Assembly: GCA_021307345.1 (NCBI GenBank)
Contig: CP089930.1
Span: forward strand, 2,914,001 to 2,978,000
DNA from: Escherichia coli
Lineage (GTDB): Bacteria; Pseudomonadota; Gammaproteobacteria; Enterobacterales; Enterobacteriaceae
Reading direction: 5' to 3'
DNA: 64,000 bases
Under the pieces are notes generated by a model. The model had not been told where the DNA came from. It did no database searches and saw nothing but the letters and a program-made list of their open reading frames with translations. Shown here one piece after another: positions 52,566-64,000 of the stretch (position 1 is the first letter of the stretch; every line of letters starts with the position of its first letter). Position numbers and translations under genes: made by a program.

Positions 52566-53591
52566 TTGAGTTTGATAATCTCACTTACCTCCACGGTAAA
52601 CCGCAAGGCACCGGGCTGCTGAAAGCCAATCCGGAAGACTTTGTGGTGGTGGAAGATTTGGGCTTTGAGCCTGATGGTGAAGGTGAGCATATTCTGGTGC
52701 GCATTCTTAAAAACGGCTGCAATACCCGTTTTGTGGCTGACGCGCTGGCGAAATTCCTGAAAATTCATGCGCGTGAAGTCAGCTTCGCCGGGCAGAAAGA
52801 CAAACATGCAGTGACGGAACAGTGGTTATGCGCTCGCGTTCCGGGCAAAGAGATGCCCGATCTGAGCGCGTTTCAACTGGAAGGTTGTCAGGTGCTGGAG
52901 TATGCGCGCCACAAGCGTAAACTGCGTTTAGGGGCGCTGAAAGGCAACGCCTTTACCCTGGTACTACGCGAAGTGAGCAATCGCGATGACGTTGAACAAC
53001 GTCTGATCGATATTTGCGTAAAAGGTGTACCGAACTACTTTGGCGCGCAGCGTTTCGGTATTGGCGGTAGTAACTTGCAGGGCGCGCTGCGCTGGGCGCA
53101 AACCAATACTCCGGTACGCGATCGCAATAAACGCAGCTTTTGGTTGTCGGCAGCACGTAGTGCGTTGTTTAATCAGATTGTTGCTGAGCGCCTCAAAAAA
53201 GCAGAAGTTAATCAAGTTGTTGACGGCGATGCGCTACAATTAGCCGGGCGCGGCAGTTGGTTTGTTGCAACTCACGAAGAACTGGCGGAATTACAGCGTC
53301 GCGTCAACGATAAAGAGCTGATGATTACCGCAGCTTTGCCCGGTAGCGGCGAGTGGGGAACCCAACGTGAGGCGCTGGCATTCGAACAAGCGGCGATAGC
53401 CGACGAAACTGAATTACAAGTTTTGCTGCTGCGCGAAAAAGTTGAAGCCGCGCGCAGAGCGATGCTGTTATATCCGCAACAATTAAGCTGGAACTGGTGG
53501 GATGACGTCACCGTAGAAATCCGTTTCTGGCTTCCGGCGGGAAGTTTTGCGACCAGCGTTGTCAGGGAACTTATCAACACAACAGGTGATT

Positions 53592-53611
<20 letters not shown>
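52562..53611 (+). CDS. truD: tRNA pseudouridine(13) synthase TruD
   Basis: 349-residue pseudouridine synthase acting on U13 of tRNA-Glu. The catalytic aspartate is in [17 protein letters not shown] (Asp80). [16 protein letters not shown] is the family signature. Its last 20 bases overlap surE. Confidence 0.96.
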
Positions 53612-54973
<1,362 letters not shown>

Positions 54974-55113
54974 ATTGCGAGGAAATACCCGGAATTTTCC
55001 TGGTTATTTTGCAGCAAGTCAGCGTATCGTGAACATCTTTTCCAGTGTTCAGTAGGGTGCCTTGCACGGTAATTATGTCACTGGTTATTAATCAATTTTT
55101 TCCTGGGGGATAA

Positions 55114-56253
55114 ATGAGCGCGGGAAGCCCAAAATTCACCGTTCGCCGTATTGCGGCTTTGTCACTGGTTTCGCTATGGCTGGCTGGCTGTTCTGACACA
55201 TCGAATCCACCGGCACCAGTTAGTTCCGTTAATGGCAATGCGCCGGCAAATACCAATTCAGGTATGTTGATTACGCCACCGCCGAAAATGGGGACGACGT
55301 CTACAACGCAGCAACCGCAAATTCAGCCGGTACAGCAGCCACAAATTCAGTCTACACAACAACCACAAATCCAACCGGTACAGCCTGTCGCTCAGCAACC
55401 GGTGCAAATGGAAAATGGGCGTATCGTCTACAACCGCCAGTACGGGAATATTCCGAAAGGCAGTTATAGCGGCAGTACCTATACCGTGAAAAAAGGCGAC
55501 ACACTTTTCTATATCGCCTGGATCACCGGCAACGATTTCCGTGACCTCGCTCAGCGCAATAATATTCAGGCACCATACGCGTTGAACGTCGGTCAGACCT
55601 TGCAGGTTGGCAACGCCTCCGGTACGCCGATTACTGGCGGAAATGCCATTACCCAGGCGGATGCAGCAGAGCAAGGAGTTGTGATCAAGCCTGCACAAAA
55701 TTCCACCGTTGCTGTTGCGTCGCAACCGACAATTACGTATTCTGAGTCTTCGGGTGAACAGAGTGCTAACAAAATGTTGCCGAACAACAAGCCAACTGCG
55801 ACCACGGTCACAGCGCCTGTAACGGTGCCAACAGCAAGCACAACCGAGCCGACTGTCAGCAGTACATCAACCAGCACGCCTATCTCCACCTGGCGCTGGC
55901 CAACTGAGGGCAAAGTGATTGAAACCTTTGGCGCTTCTGAGGGGGGCAATAAGGGGATTGATATCGCAGGTAGCAAAGGACAGGCAATTACCGCGACCGC
56001 AGATGGCCGCGTTGTTTATGCCGGTAATGCGCTGCGCGGTTACGGTAATCTGATTATCATCAAACATAATGATGATTACCTGAGTGCCTACGCCCATAAC
56101 GACACAATGCTGGTCCGGGAACAACAAGAAGTGAAGGCGGGGCAAAAAATAGCAACCATGGGTAGCACCGGAACCAGTTCAACACGCTTGCATTTTGAAA
56201 TTCGTTACAAGGGGAAATCCGTAAACCCGCTGCGTTATTTGCCGCAGCGATAA
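55114..56253 (+). CDS. nlpD: Murein hydrolase activator NlpD (lipoprotein)
   Basis: 379-residue outer membrane lipoprotein that activates the amidase AmiC during cell separation. Lipobox LAGC with Cys26 after a signal sequence. Then a low-complexity, glutamine and proline-rich repeat (QPQIQPVQ repeated about four times), a LysM domain ([20 protein letters not shown]), a threonine-rich linker and a C-terminal LytM domain. The LytM domain has lost some zinc ligands (LHFEIRYKG remains), as in all NlpD. The gene also contains the main rpoS promoter. Confidence 0.97.
   Translation: MSAGSPKFTVRRIAALSLVSLWLAGCSDTSNPPAPVSSVNGNAPANTNSGMLITPPPKMGTTSTTQQPQIQPVQQPQIQSTQQPQIQPVQPVAQQPVQMENGRIVYNRQYGNIPKGSYSGSTYTVKKGDTLFYIAWITGNDFRDLAQRNNIQAPYALNVGQTLQVGNASGTPITGGNAITQADAAEQGVVIKPAQNSTVAVASQPTITYSESSGEQSANKMLPNNKPTATTVTAPVTVPTASTTEPTVSSTSTSTPISTWRWPTEGKVIETFGASEGGNKGIDIAGSKGQAITATADGRVVYAGNALRGYGNLIIIKHNDDYLSAYAHNDTMLVREQQEVKAGQKIATMGSTGTSSTRLHFEIRYKGKSVNPLRYLPQR
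55715..55743 (+). promoter_or_regulatory. rpoS main promoter inside nlpD
   Basis: TTGCGT (55715-55720), 17-bp spacer, TATTCT (55738-55743). The start would be near 55750, about 567 bp before the rpoS ATG, the distance known in E. coli. Confidence 0.75.
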
Positions 56254-56315
56254 TTCGGCGGAACCAGGCTGTTGCTTGAGCGTTCCGTCAAGGGATCACG
56301 GGTAGGAGCCACCTT
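56200..56315 (+). promoter_or_regulatory. rpoS 5' untranslated region, translation-control element
   Basis: The last part of the leader (CCAGGCTGTTGCTTGAGCG and TCACGGGTAGGAGCCACCTT just before the ATG) matches the self-inhibitory hairpin that DsrA, RprA and ArcZ are known to open in E. coli. Here I see the RBS AGGAGCCACC 5 bases before the start. Confidence 0.65.
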
Positions 56316-57308
56316 ATGAGTCAGAATACGCTGAAAGTTCATGATTTAAATGAAGATGCGGAATTTGATGAGAACGGAGTTGAGGTTTTTGACGAAAAGG
56401 CCTTAGTAGAAGAGGAACCCAGTGATAACGATTTGGCCGAAGAGGAACTGTTATCGCAGGGTGCCACACAGCGTGTGTTGGACGCGACTCAGCTTTACCT
56501 TGGTGAGATTGGTTATTCGCCACTGTTAACGGCCGAAGAAGAAGTTTATTTTGCGCGTCGCGCACTGCGTGGAGATGTTGCCTCCCGCCGCCGGATGATT
56601 GAGAGTAACTTACGTCTGGTGGTAAAAATTGCCCGCCGTTATGGCAATCGTGGTCTGGCTTTGCTGGATCTTATCGAAGAGGGCAACCTGGGGCTTATCC
56701 GCGCGGTTGAGAAGTTTGACCCGGAACGTGGTTTCCGCTTCTCAACATACGCAACCTGGTGGATTCGCCAGACGATCGAACGGGCGATTATGAACCAAAC
56801 CCGTACTATTCGTTTGCCGATTCACATCGTAAAGGAGCTGAACGTTTACCTGCGAACCGCACGTGAGTTGTCCCATAAACTGGACCACGAACCGAGTGCG
56901 GAAGAGATCGCAGAGCAACTGGATAAGCCAGTTGATGACGTCAGCCGTATGCTTCGTCTTAACGAGCGCATTACCTCGGTAGACACCCCTCTGGGCGGTG
57001 ATTCCGAAAAAGCGTTGCTGGACATTCTGGCCGATGAAAAAGAGAACGGTCCGGAAGACACCACGCAAGATGACGATATGAAGCAGAGCATCGTCAAATG
57101 GCTGTTCGAGCTGAACGCCAAACAGCGTGAAGTGCTGGCACGTCGATTCGGTTTGCTGGGGTACGAAGCGGCAACACTGGAAGATGTAGGTCGTGAAATT
57201 GGCCTCACTCGTGAACGTGTTCGCCAGATTCAGGTTGAAGGCCTGCGCCGTCTGCGTGAGATTTTGCAGACTCAGGGGCTGAATATCGAGGCGCTGTTCC
57301 GCGAATAA
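56316..57308 (+). CDS. rpoS: Stationary-phase sigma factor RpoS
   Basis: 330-residue group 2 sigma factor for the general stress response. Region 2 has [20 protein letters not shown] and [14 protein letters not shown]; region 3 [13 protein letters not shown]; region 4 the [23 protein letters not shown]. Codon 33 is GAG (56412-56414, Glu), the form common in natural isolates, rather than the CAG or amber TAG of K-12 lines. Full length and no frameshift. Confidence 0.98.
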   Translation: MSQNTLKVHDLNEDAEFDENGVEVFDEKALVEEEPSDNDLAEEELLSQGATQRVLDATQLYLGEIGYSPLLTAEEEVYFARRALRGDVASRRRMIESNLRLVVKIARRYGNRGLALLDLIEEGNLGLIRAVEKFDPERGFRFSTYATWWIRQTIERAIMNQTRTIRLPIHIVKELNVYLRTARELSHKLDHEPSAEEIAEQLDKPVDDVSRMLRLNERITSVDTPLGGDSEKALLDILADEKENGPEDTTQDDDMKQSIVKWLFELNAKQREVLARRFGLLGYEAATLEDVGREIGLTRERVRQIQVEGLRRLREILQTQGLNIEALFRE

Positions 57309-57324
57309 GCAAGCATCTGTCAGA

Positions 57325-57360
57325 AAGGCCAGTCTCAAGTGAGGCTGGCCTTTTTCTTTT
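57325..57360 (+). terminator. rpoS terminator
   Basis: AAGGCCAGTCTCA / TGAGGCTGGCCTT stem followed by TTTTTCTTTT, 16 bp after the rpoS stop. Confidence 0.92.
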
Positions 57361-57510
57361 GTATGATCCGTCCTGAATAGCGTTGATGGTGACGCCGACT
57401 TCTGACAGTAAACTGGTGTGCGAAACCCGATGTCTTTATGAAGAAATTCATGACCGATATTGGCAATAGCGGATCTGAACCAGAGATGATCCTTATCCTG
57501 ACTGGATTAA

Positions 57511-58167
57511 TTATTTAATTTTATAAAACGATAACCGTCCGCTTTTCGGCGATCCGGTATCAATATAAATCTGGTTAGCGAATGTCTGAATGTTATCAAA
57601 CATCATATGTCCAAATATAAAATAATCAGCACCGTTTATTTTTTGTAACTCGCCATTAAGCGACTTCTGCACGCGATCAACAGGCCAGAGTAATTTGCTT
57701 TCCGCGATTTCTTTGCCAAAGTGATATTCATTACCCGGATAATCTGCATGTGTGATGACATATTTTATAAAATCGTTACTCAATTCGATAATATGCGGGA
57801 GATGATGAAATCTCAGTAACAGATCTATTGCTTCTTTTTTCTCTGAATCATTTAAATCAAAGAACCAGTCACCGCCGCTGGCTAACCACATATTGCCATC
57901 ACCAGTCGCGAATGCATCAAGTGCCATCGCTTCATGGTTACCTTTCACGGAGGTAAACCAGGGCTGATTTAACAGGCGTAGCACATTAAGACTCTCCGAC
58001 CCACGATCAATATTATCGCCTGTGGAAATAAGTAAGTCTGTTTCGTGACAAAAATATAATTCATGCAAACGGGATTGTAATAATTGATAGTCACCATGAA
58101 TATCACCAACAGCCCATATATGGCGATAGTGATGAGTATCAATTTTTTGATAGCGTGTTGATGGCAT
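57511..58167 (-). CDS. pphB: Serine/threonine protein phosphatase PphB
   Basis: 218-residue PPP-family metallophosphatase. The three metal-site motifs are GDIHGDYQLLQ, GDNIDRGSES and GNHEAM, with a fourth histidine in THADYP. In K-12 it is implicated in signalling of misfolded periplasmic protein. It lies after mutS on the same strand. In K-12 ygbI to ygbN follow before rpoS, but here rpoS comes next. Confidence 0.95.
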   Translation of the reverse strand: MPSTRYQKIDTHHYRHIWAVGDIHGDYQLLQSRLHELYFCHETDLLISTGDNIDRGSESLNVLRLLNQPWFTSVKGNHEAMALDAFATGDGNMWLASGGDWFFDLNDSEKKEAIDLLLRFHHLPHIIELSNDFIKYVITHADYPGNEYHFGKEIAESKLLWPVDRVQKSLNGELQKINGADYFIFGHMMFDNIQTFANQIYIDTGSPKSGRLSFYKIK

Positions 58168-58238
58168 GATTTTACCCTGTAAAATAATCTCTACTATTAT
58201 ACAGGGTATTTTTATTAGATTCGTCAGTTGTCGTTAAT

Positions 58239-58267
58239 ATTCCCGATAGTAAAAGGCTATCGGGAAT
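58239..58267. terminator. Hairpin between mutS and pphB
   Basis: ATTCCCGATAG / CTATCGGGAAT perfect 11-bp stem with a TAAAAGG loop, 6 bp after the mutS stop. T tracts are modest on each strand. Confidence 0.65.
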
Positions 58268-58272
58268 TATTT

Positions 58273-60834
58273 TTACACCAGACTCTTCAAGCGATAAATC
58301 CACTCCAGCGCCTGACGCGGAGTCAGTGAATCTGGATCGAGGTTTTCCAGTGCTTCGATCGCTGGCGAGGTTTCTTCCGGCACAGAAAGTAGCGACATTT
58401 GCGTACCATCTACCTGTGTAGCGGCAGCATTCGGCGAAATGCTTTCCAGCTCACGCAGTTTCTGTCGCGCACGTTTGATCACCTCTTTCGGTACACCTGC
58501 CAGCGCAGCAACCGCCAGACCGTAGCTCTTACTCGCCGCGCCGTCCTGTACGCTGTGCATAAAGGCGATAGTGTCTCCGTGCTCCAGCGCATCGAGATGC
58601 ACGTTGGCGACGCCTTCCATTTTCTCCGGCAGTTGAGTCAGCTCGAAGTAATGGGTAGCAAACAGCGTCAACGCTTTAATTTTATTCGCCAGATTTTCGG
58701 CACATGCCCACGCCAGCGACAGGCCATCGTAAGTCGACGTTCCGCGCCCAATCTCATCCATCAATACCAGACTGTACTCGGTGGCGTTATGCAGAATATT
58801 AGCGGTTTCGGTCATCTCCACCATAAAGGTTGAACGTCCGGAAGCCAGATCATCCGCTGCGCCAACACGGGTGAAGATGCGATCGATCGGCCCAATCTCG
58901 ACTTTTTGTGCCGGTACGTAACTGCCAATATACGCCATCAGCGCAATCAACGCGGTCTGGCGCATATAGGTACTTTTACCGCCCATGTTCGGACCGGTGA
59001 TGATCAACATCCGTCGCTGCGGTGACAGGTTCAGCGGGTTAGCGATAAACGGCTCATTCAGCACCTGTTCAACCACCGGATGGCGACCTTCGGTAATACG
59101 AATGCCGGGTTTATCGATAAAGGTCGGGCAGGTGTAGTTCAGGGTATATGCGCGTTCTGCCAGATTTACCAGCACGTCCAGTTCTGCCAGCGCGCTCGCA
59201 CTCTGTTGTAACGCTTCCAGATGCGGCAGTAGCAGGTCGAACAACTCTTCATAAAGCTGTTTTTCCAGCGTCAGTGCTTTACCTTTTGAAGTCAGTACCT
59301 TGTCTTCGTACTCTTTCAGCTCCGGAATAATGTAACGTTCGGCGTTTTTCAGTGTCTGGCGGCGCATATAGTTAATTGGCGCCAGATGACTTTGCCCACG
59401 GCTGATTTGAATGTAGTAGCCGTGCACCGCATTAAAGCCGACTTTCAGAGTGTCCAGACCGGTACGTTCACGTTCGCGGATTTCCAGACGCTCCAGATAA
59501 TCGGTCGCACCGTCAGCCAGCGCACGCCACTCATCCAGCTCTTCGTTATAGCCTGGAGCGATGACGCCACCGTCGCGCACCAGCACCGGTGGCGTGTCGA
59601 TGATTGCTCGCTCCAGCAGGTCGCGCAGTTCGGCAAATTCGCCCATTTTTTCACGCAGCGCCTGTACTGGTGCACTATCGACATTTTCTAGCTGTGCACG
59701 CAGTTCCGGCAGTTGCTGGAAGGCATGACGCATACGAGCAAGGTCGCGCGGGCGAGCGGTACGCAACGCCAGGCGTGCCAGAATACGCTCCAGATCGCCG
59801 ACCTGCCGGAGTACCGGCTGTAACTCGGTGGTGAAATCCTGCAATGCGCCAATAGTTTGCTGACGCTCAAGCAACACACGGGTGTCGCGCACCGGCATAT
59901 GCAGCCAGCGTTTCAGCATACGGCTACCCATCGGCGTGACGGTGCAATCGAGCACGGAAGCCAATGTATTTTCCGCGCCGCCCGCCAGATTCTGGGTAAT
60001 TTCCAGGTTACGACGCGTCGCAGCATCCATAATGATGCTGTCCTGCTCACGTTCCATAGTGATAGAGCGAATATGCGGCAGGGTCGTGCGTTGGGTATCT
60101 TTCGCATACTGTAACAGACAACCGGCAGCACAAAGCCCACGAGGCGCGTTCTCGACGCCAAAACCGACCAGATCGCGGGTGCCAAATTGCAGGTTCAACT
60201 GCTGGCGCGCGGTGTCGATTTCAAACTCCCACAGCGGGCGACGACGCAGGCCGCGACGACCTTCAATCAACGACATCTCGGCGAAATCTTCTGCATACAA
60301 CAGTTCCGCCGGATTGGTGCGTTGCAGCTCTGCCGCCATCGTTTCGCGGTCAGCCGGTTCGCTCAGGCGAAAACGGCCGGAGCTGATATCCAGCGTCGCA
60401 TAACCGAAACCTTTGCTGTCCTGCCAGATAGCTGCCAGCAGATTGTCCTGACGCTCCTGTAGCAGGGCTTCATCGCTGATCGTGCCCGGCGTGACGATAC
60501 GGACAACTTTGCGCTCAACCGGCCCTTTGCTGGTAGCCGGATCGCCGATTTGTTCACAAATCGCAACCGACTCACCTTGATTCACCAGTTTGGCGAGATA
60601 GTTTTCCACTGCATGGTAGGGAATACCCGCCATCGGGATCGGCTCGCCCGCAGATGCGCCGCGTTTAGTCAGTGAAATATCCAGCAGCTGCGATGCTCGT
60701 TTTGCGTCGTCATAAAACAGCTCGTAAAAGTCACCCATCCGGTAGAACAGCAGGATCTCAGGATGCTGGGCTTTCAGCTTGAGGTACTGCTGCATCATCG
60801 GAGTATGGGCGTCGAAATTTTCTATTACACTCAT
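58273..60834 (-). CDS. mutS: DNA mismatch repair protein MutS
   Basis: 853-residue mismatch recognition ATPase. The mismatch-contact motif is [13 protein letters not shown] (Phe36 and Glu38). Walker A is [19 protein letters not shown], Walker [21 protein letters not shown], and the C-terminal dimer-tetramer helix is [15 protein letters not shown]. Intact, so no sign of a mutator allele. Confidence 0.98.
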   Translation of the reverse strand: MSVIENFDAHTPMMQQYLKLKAQHPEILLFYRMGDFYELFYDDAKRASQLLDISLTKRGASAGEPIPMAGIPYHAVENYLAKLVNQGESVAICEQIGDPATSKGPVERKVVRIVTPGTISDEALLQERQDNLLAAIWQDSKGFGYATLDISSGRFRLSEPADRETMAAELQRTNPAELLYAEDFAEMSLIEGRRGLRRRPLWEFEIDTARQQLNLQFGTRDLVGFGVENAPRGLCAAGCLLQYAKDTQRTTLPHIRSITMEREQDSIIMDAATRRNLEITQNLAGGAENTLASVLDCTVTPMGSRMLKRWLHMPVRDTRVLLERQQTIGALQDFTTELQPVLRQVGDLERILARLALRTARPRDLARMRHAFQQLPELRAQLENVDSAPVQALREKMGEFAELRDLLERAIIDTPPVLVRDGGVIAPGYNEELDEWRALADGATDYLERLEIRERERTGLDTLKVGFNAVHGYYIQISRGQSHLAPINYMRRQTLKNAERYIIPELKEYEDKVLTSKGKALTLEKQLYEELFDLLLPHLEALQQSASALAELDVLVNLAERAYTLNYTCPTFIDKPGIRITEGRHPVVEQVLNEPFIANPLNLSPQRRMLIITGPNMGGKSTYMRQTALIALMAYIGSYVPAQKVEIGPIDRIFTRVGAADDLASGRSTFMVEMTETANILHNATEYSLVLMDEIGRGTSTYDGLSLAWACAENLANKIKALTLFATHYFELTQLPEKMEGVANVHLDALEHGDTIAFMHSVQDGAASKSYGLAVAALAGVPKEVIKRARQKLRELESISPNAAATQVDGTQMSLLSVPEETSPAIEALENLDPDSLTPRQALEWIYRLKSLV

Positions 60835-61079
60835 GGAGTTAGATCCGGTTCCCTGATGTTAAATGTAGTGTGATGGTTTTTATTTTCGTTGTAATCACAT
60901 AAGGCGCACATGATACCGGAGTTAATCATTTCAGGGGAAGACACGAAAGGTGAGTTCTTGATGTCGGTTCCGGGAAAAATGCTGCTTTGCAGCGTTTGCT
61001 TGTTGGCTGTGGAAAAGGGGCGCAACATTGTCTGGTTGAAGAAACCTTCTCCTTCAGAGCCATAGTCCCCTTTACATTT

Positions 61080-61102
61080 AAGTTGTAATATAAATGCACC
61101 TT
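61080..61102. promoter_or_regulatory. NsrR-like operator upstream of ygbA
   Basis: Imperfect palindrome of 11-1-11 form: AAGTTGTAATA, T, AAATGCACCTT. This fits the nitric oxide-sensing NsrR site. It lies 18 bp before the ygbA ATG; NsrR repression of ygbA is known in E. coli. Confidence 0.7.
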
Positions 61103-61119
61103 AAGAGTGTGGAGGCAGC

Positions 61120-61473
61120 ATGTCCGGTAAGCGTATCTCTCGTGAAAAACTGACGATTAAAAGAATGATCGATCTTTATCAAGCGCAATGCCCGCAGGCG
61201 TCAGCGGAGCCGGGGCATTACGATGCGCTGTTTGCTTACGCGCAAAAGCGGCTGGATAAATGTGTGTTCGGCGAAGAGAAACCAGCCTGTAAGCAGTGTC
61301 CGGTTCACTGTTATCAGCCAGCAAAGCGTGAGGAGATGAAACAGATTATGCGTTGGGCGGGGCCGCGAATGCTGTGGCGTCATCCGATCTTAACCGTGCG
61401 TCATCTGATTGATGATAAGCGTCCGGTGCCGGAATTGCCGGAAAAGTATCGCCCGAAGAAACCACGTGAATAG
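61120..61473 (+). CDS. ygbA: YgbA, nitrous-oxide-stress associated small protein
   Basis: 117-residue basic protein with four conserved cysteines in CVFGEEKPACKQCPVHC, suggesting metal or Fe-S binding, and a C-terminus rich in Lys, Arg and Pro. Function not settled; it is an NsrR target. Start ATG 61120 follows GTGGAGGC. Divergent from mutS, convergent with fhlA. Confidence 0.92.
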   Translation: MSGKRISREKLTIKRMIDLYQAQCPQASAEPGHYDALFAYAQKRLDKCVFGEEKPACKQCPVHCYQPAKREEMKQIMRWAGPRMLWRHPILTVRHLIDDKRPVPELPEKYRPKKPRE

Positions 61474-61511
61474 CGTGCCGGATAGATCTTCCTGTCCGGC
61501 ACTCCAGACGA

Positions 61512-63590
61512 TTAAACCAACGCCGCTTTATCAATTCCCAGCCGCTTCATCCGTGACAGCAGGGTGGTGCGTTTTAACCCCAGACGTTGCGCAGCGCCTT
61601 TCGGACCCGCGACTACGCCGTTCGTCTCTTTTAATACGCGAACAATCAGTTGATATTCATCTTCGCCTTCCTGAGCGACGACCGTTGCAGCAGGCGGCGT
61701 TTCGGGTTCTGGCAGTGAGATATCGGGTAAAGAGAGTTGTAGAACATTACCGCGAGTCAGCAGTACCGCACGCTCAATAACATTTTCCAGTTCGCGCACG
61801 TTACCCGGCCATTCCATGTTGCTCAATATGCGCAGTGTCTCGGCAGGAATGCTGTCGATATTGCGCCCCAGTCGGCGGGCAATTTTGAAGGTAAAGGCTT
61901 TCGCCAGCAGCGGAATATCTTCCGGGCGCTCGCGTAACGGCGGCAGGTGGATCGGGAAGACGTTCAGGCGGTAATAGAGATCGCTACGGAACTCGCGGTC
62001 GGCGACCATTTTTTTCAGATCGCGATTAGTTGCGGCGATTAAACGCACGTCTGTCTGAATGATTTTGTTGCTGCCGAGGCGTTCAAACTCCTGCTCCTGC
62101 AATACGCGCAGCAACTTTGGCTGTAACTCCAGTGGCATATCGCCCACTTCATCGAGGAACAGCGAACTTTTATCCGCCAGTTCAAAACGACCGATGCGCT
62201 GGGCGCTGGCACCGGTAAAGGCACCACGTTCATGACCAAACAGATCGCTTTCCAGTAATCCGGCAGGCATGGCGGCGCAGTTCATTTTCACCATGCGACG
62301 ATTATTACGCCCACTGAGATTATGGATTGCGCGGGCAATCAGCTCTTTACCCGTGCCAGTTTCACCGAGGATCAGAACGGTACTGTCGCTTTGCGCCACC
62401 ATTTCAACTTGTTTAAGCACGCTGTACATGGCTTCGCTGCGACCAATAATCTCGCCAAATTCACTATCCACTTTGTTGAGTTGTTCCGTCAGGGCAAGGT
62501 TTTCATCAACCAGCCGCTCTTTCAGACGGTGGATTTCCTGGTAGGCGAGGGCATTATCCACGGCGATTGCCACTCGTTCGGCAATCTGGCGCAGCAAACT
62601 CAGGTTGGTGGTGGTAAATGTTTTCTCTTCGCACTGTGCCAGTTTCAGCACGCCCAGCATGGTATTGCCAGACATCAACGGCAGCAGGCACAGCGTCTGG
62701 ATCTGGTTGCCCCAGGTATCGAACAACATGCGTTCGTAGGGGGCTAAATCATCCCGCTCGTGGAGATTAATCAGCAGCATCTCTTTGCTTTTAAATACGC
62801 GCTCGGTGAGGGTTCCGGCCTCATCAACTTCACTCTGTTCGTGAGTGGGATGCTGTTTATCGAGATAGTGAGTGGAGTAGACGTTGAGTTTGTTTTTGCG
62901 GTGGCTGCGTAAGACGATGCTGATATCGTCAATGTCGAAGTAGTAGTGGATCTCTTTCGCCACTTCGCTGACCAGTTCGTCCATGTCCAGGCGGGAGAGT
63001 ACCGCATTGGTGATGGCAACCAGAATGCGGAAGTTATCCCGTTCCCGACATAACAGTTCGTAGTCGACATTGTTGATGATGCGACTCTGAATTTGCTCGG
63101 TGACAACAGAAACAATCTGCGTAAAGGTTTGCAGGCGATTGAACTCTTTTTCGCTCCACGGGCGATCGTCATAACGAATAAATTCACAGCCGCCAAAAAT
63201 ATGTCCTTCCGCTGCCTGTGGCATCAGGCAATAGTGACCAAATTTAGGGTATAGCCCGCTTGTGGCCAGTTGTGGCCAGGTTTCACAAAATTCTTCGTAG
63301 CTGCAATGCAGCGTATCAGGACGTGACAAAATGCTGCGCACCGGCCCATGTGCCAGAACGGTTTCGTCTTCGTATTTTATAGGGGGTTCTTTGTCACGCG
63401 ACGCGTAATAAGTCGCACGTTGAGTCTGCGCTTGCCACAACACAATCGCCGCGTTGTCGGCGAGCGCAGAACGCTTTACCAGTTGCGAAAGAGCCTCACA
63501 CAGCGAGGCCAGATCGGGCTGCTGCAATAGTGTCCGAGTGATGTCGAACAACCCTTGTTGCCCGAGATCACTCATCGGTGTATACGACAT
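61512..63590 (-). CDS. fhlA: Formate hydrogenlyase transcriptional activator FhlA
   Basis: 692-residue sigma-54 activator of the hyc, hyp and fdhF genes. Two N-terminal GAF-like domains sense formate. The AAA+ domain (about 380-610) has Walker A GETGTGKELIARAIHNL, the sigma-54-contact GAFTGA, and Walker B SSLFLDEVGDMP. The C-terminal Fis-type HTH is GVVAGPKGAAQRLGLKRTTL. I chose ATG 63590 (MSYTPMSDLGQQG) with GGAAGAAC upstream; 12 extra residues from 63626 are not supported. It lies 73 bp after hypE. Confidence 0.97.
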   Translation of the reverse strand: MSYTPMSDLGQQGLFDITRTLLQQPDLASLCEALSQLVKRSALADNAAIVLWQAQTQRATYYASRDKEPPIKYEDETVLAHGPVRSILSRPDTLHCSYEEFCETWPQLATSGLYPKFGHYCLMPQAAEGHIFGGCEFIRYDDRPWSEKEFNRLQTFTQIVSVVTEQIQSRIINNVDYELLCRERDNFRILVAITNAVLSRLDMDELVSEVAKEIHYYFDIDDISIVLRSHRKNKLNVYSTHYLDKQHPTHEQSEVDEAGTLTERVFKSKEMLLINLHERDDLAPYERMLFDTWGNQIQTLCLLPLMSGNTMLGVLKLAQCEEKTFTTTNLSLLRQIAERVAIAVDNALAYQEIHRLKERLVDENLALTEQLNKVDSEFGEIIGRSEAMYSVLKQVEMVAQSDSTVLILGETGTGKELIARAIHNLSGRNNRRMVKMNCAAMPAGLLESDLFGHERGAFTGASAQRIGRFELADKSSLFLDEVGDMPLELQPKLLRVLQEQEFERLGSNKIIQTDVRLIAATNRDLKKMVADREFRSDLYYRLNVFPIHLPPLRERPEDIPLLAKAFTFKIARRLGRNIDSIPAETLRILSNMEWPGNVRELENVIERAVLLTRGNVLQLSLPDISLPEPETPPAATVVAQEGEDEYQLIVRVLKETNGVVAGPKGAAQRLGLKRTTLLSRMKRLGIDKAALV

Positions 63591-63663
63591 GTTGTTCTTC
63601 CAGGAAAGCACCGCTAAGCGGTGCAAAAGGTAAATGACAAATTATAGGAGCTTTAGGTTTTTA

Positions 63664-64000
63664 TTAGCATATACGAGGCAGCGGTTCGGCGTGAGGTAGA
63701 TCGAGAGTTCGTTTCACACCATAAAGCCCTGCGAGACGAACACCTTTACGTTCCACCACTTCGCCAATTAACGCCGCATCCTGTCCTAGTGGATGGGAAT
63801 GCAGCGCCGCCAACACTTGCTCAGCCGCGTTACGCTCTACGGCAATCACCAGCTTACCTTCGTTGGCAAAGTTGAGGGCGTCCAGCCCCAGCAGCTCACA
63901 AACGCCGCGCACGGCAGGTTTAACCGGTAGCGCAGCTTCTGAAAGTTCAATGCCGCAACCGCAGGCTGCCGCAAACTCATGAACCACCGCATTCACCCCA
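63664..64000 (-). CDS. hypE: Hydrogenase maturation protein HypE (C-terminal part)
   Basis: 3' third of hypE, continuing beyond the window edge. Product makes the CN ligand of NiFe hydrogenases from carbamoylphosphate via a C-terminal thiocyanate. The diagnostic C-terminal cysteine, PLPRIC at the stop, is present. The visible part, GVNAVVHEFAAACGCGIELS onward, shows the PurM-like fold. Confidence 0.95.
   Translation of the reverse strand, partial: GVNAVVHEFAAACGCGIELSEAALPVKPAVRGVCELLGLDALNFANEGKLVIAVERNAAEQVLAALHSHPLGQDAALIGEVVERKGVRLAGLYGVKRTLDLPHAEPLPRIC

Noticed and set aside
57438-57518. 26-codon frame ATG..TAA between rpoS and pphB
   Set aside because: No Shine-Dalgarno, overlaps the end of pphB, and no known family. 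Kept only as a possible piece of an old insertion or deletion joint.

Overview
The window is a chromosomal segment of an Escherichia coli strain. Almost every protein matches its E. coli K-12 counterpart in length and sequence as I remember it, and gene order follows the K-12 csdA-to-hypE interval read in the reverse direction. There is no prophage, insertion sequence, tRNA or rRNA. The interest lies in how it departs from K-12: several blocks present there are missing here with clean junctions (fucose operon, gudX, mazEF, ygcG, type I-E cas genes, ygbI-ygbN). Absence of type I-E cas genes next to a remnant CRISPR2 array is typical of phylogroup B2, but I infer that group only tentatively.

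Layout. 1-4.4 kb: csdA (cut by the window edge), ygdI, the sRNA GcvB divergent from gcvA, then ygdD and rlmM, followed by a 31-codon scar of fucO where the fucose operon should be. 4.5-11.8 kb: xni, sdaB, sdaC, ppnN, queF and syd. 12-17.2 kb: the sRNA CsrB, yqcC-truC-yqcA, and glucarate genes gudP-gudD. 17.4-28.8 kb: barA, rlmD, relA, mazG, pyrG, eno and queE. 28.8-29.8 kb: a split, orphan CRISPR2 locus. 29.8-40.6 kb: the ygc cluster, with kinase ygcE and transporter yqcE on one side, ygcWUSRQ on the other, and ygcNOP converging on them. 40.7-50.5 kb: queD, the sulfate assimilation genes cysJIH and cysDNC, and between them a hok/sok toxin locus and iap. 50.5-57.3 kb: ygbE, ftsB-ispD-ispF-truD-surE-pcm and nlpD-rpoS. 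57.5-64 kb: pphB, mutS, ygbA, fhlA and the 3' end of hypE.

How genes work together. BarA (here) signals through UvrY (elsewhere) to CsrB (here), whose upstream UvrY palindrome is intact. RelA makes (p)ppGpp, which is known to act on PpnN and to raise RpoS. QueD, QueE and QueF are three of the enzymes leading to queuosine. CysJIH and CysDNC together turn sulfate into sulfide.

The best candidate for an undescribed system is the ygc cluster. It encodes a sugar kinase, two transporters, an SDR dehydrogenase, a VAO-type flavoenzyme, and an ETF/FixC/FixX-like electron chain to the membrane. Its divergent promoter region carries a perfect CRP site. Each of the two divergent leaders contains an intrinsic terminator just before the first start codon, and the two hairpins share the same 5' arm, GAGAAA(A/G)GTAA. 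The cluster also encodes YgcP, a member of the GlpP family of RNA-binding antiterminators. Together these suggest a catabolic operon pair controlled by antitermination.
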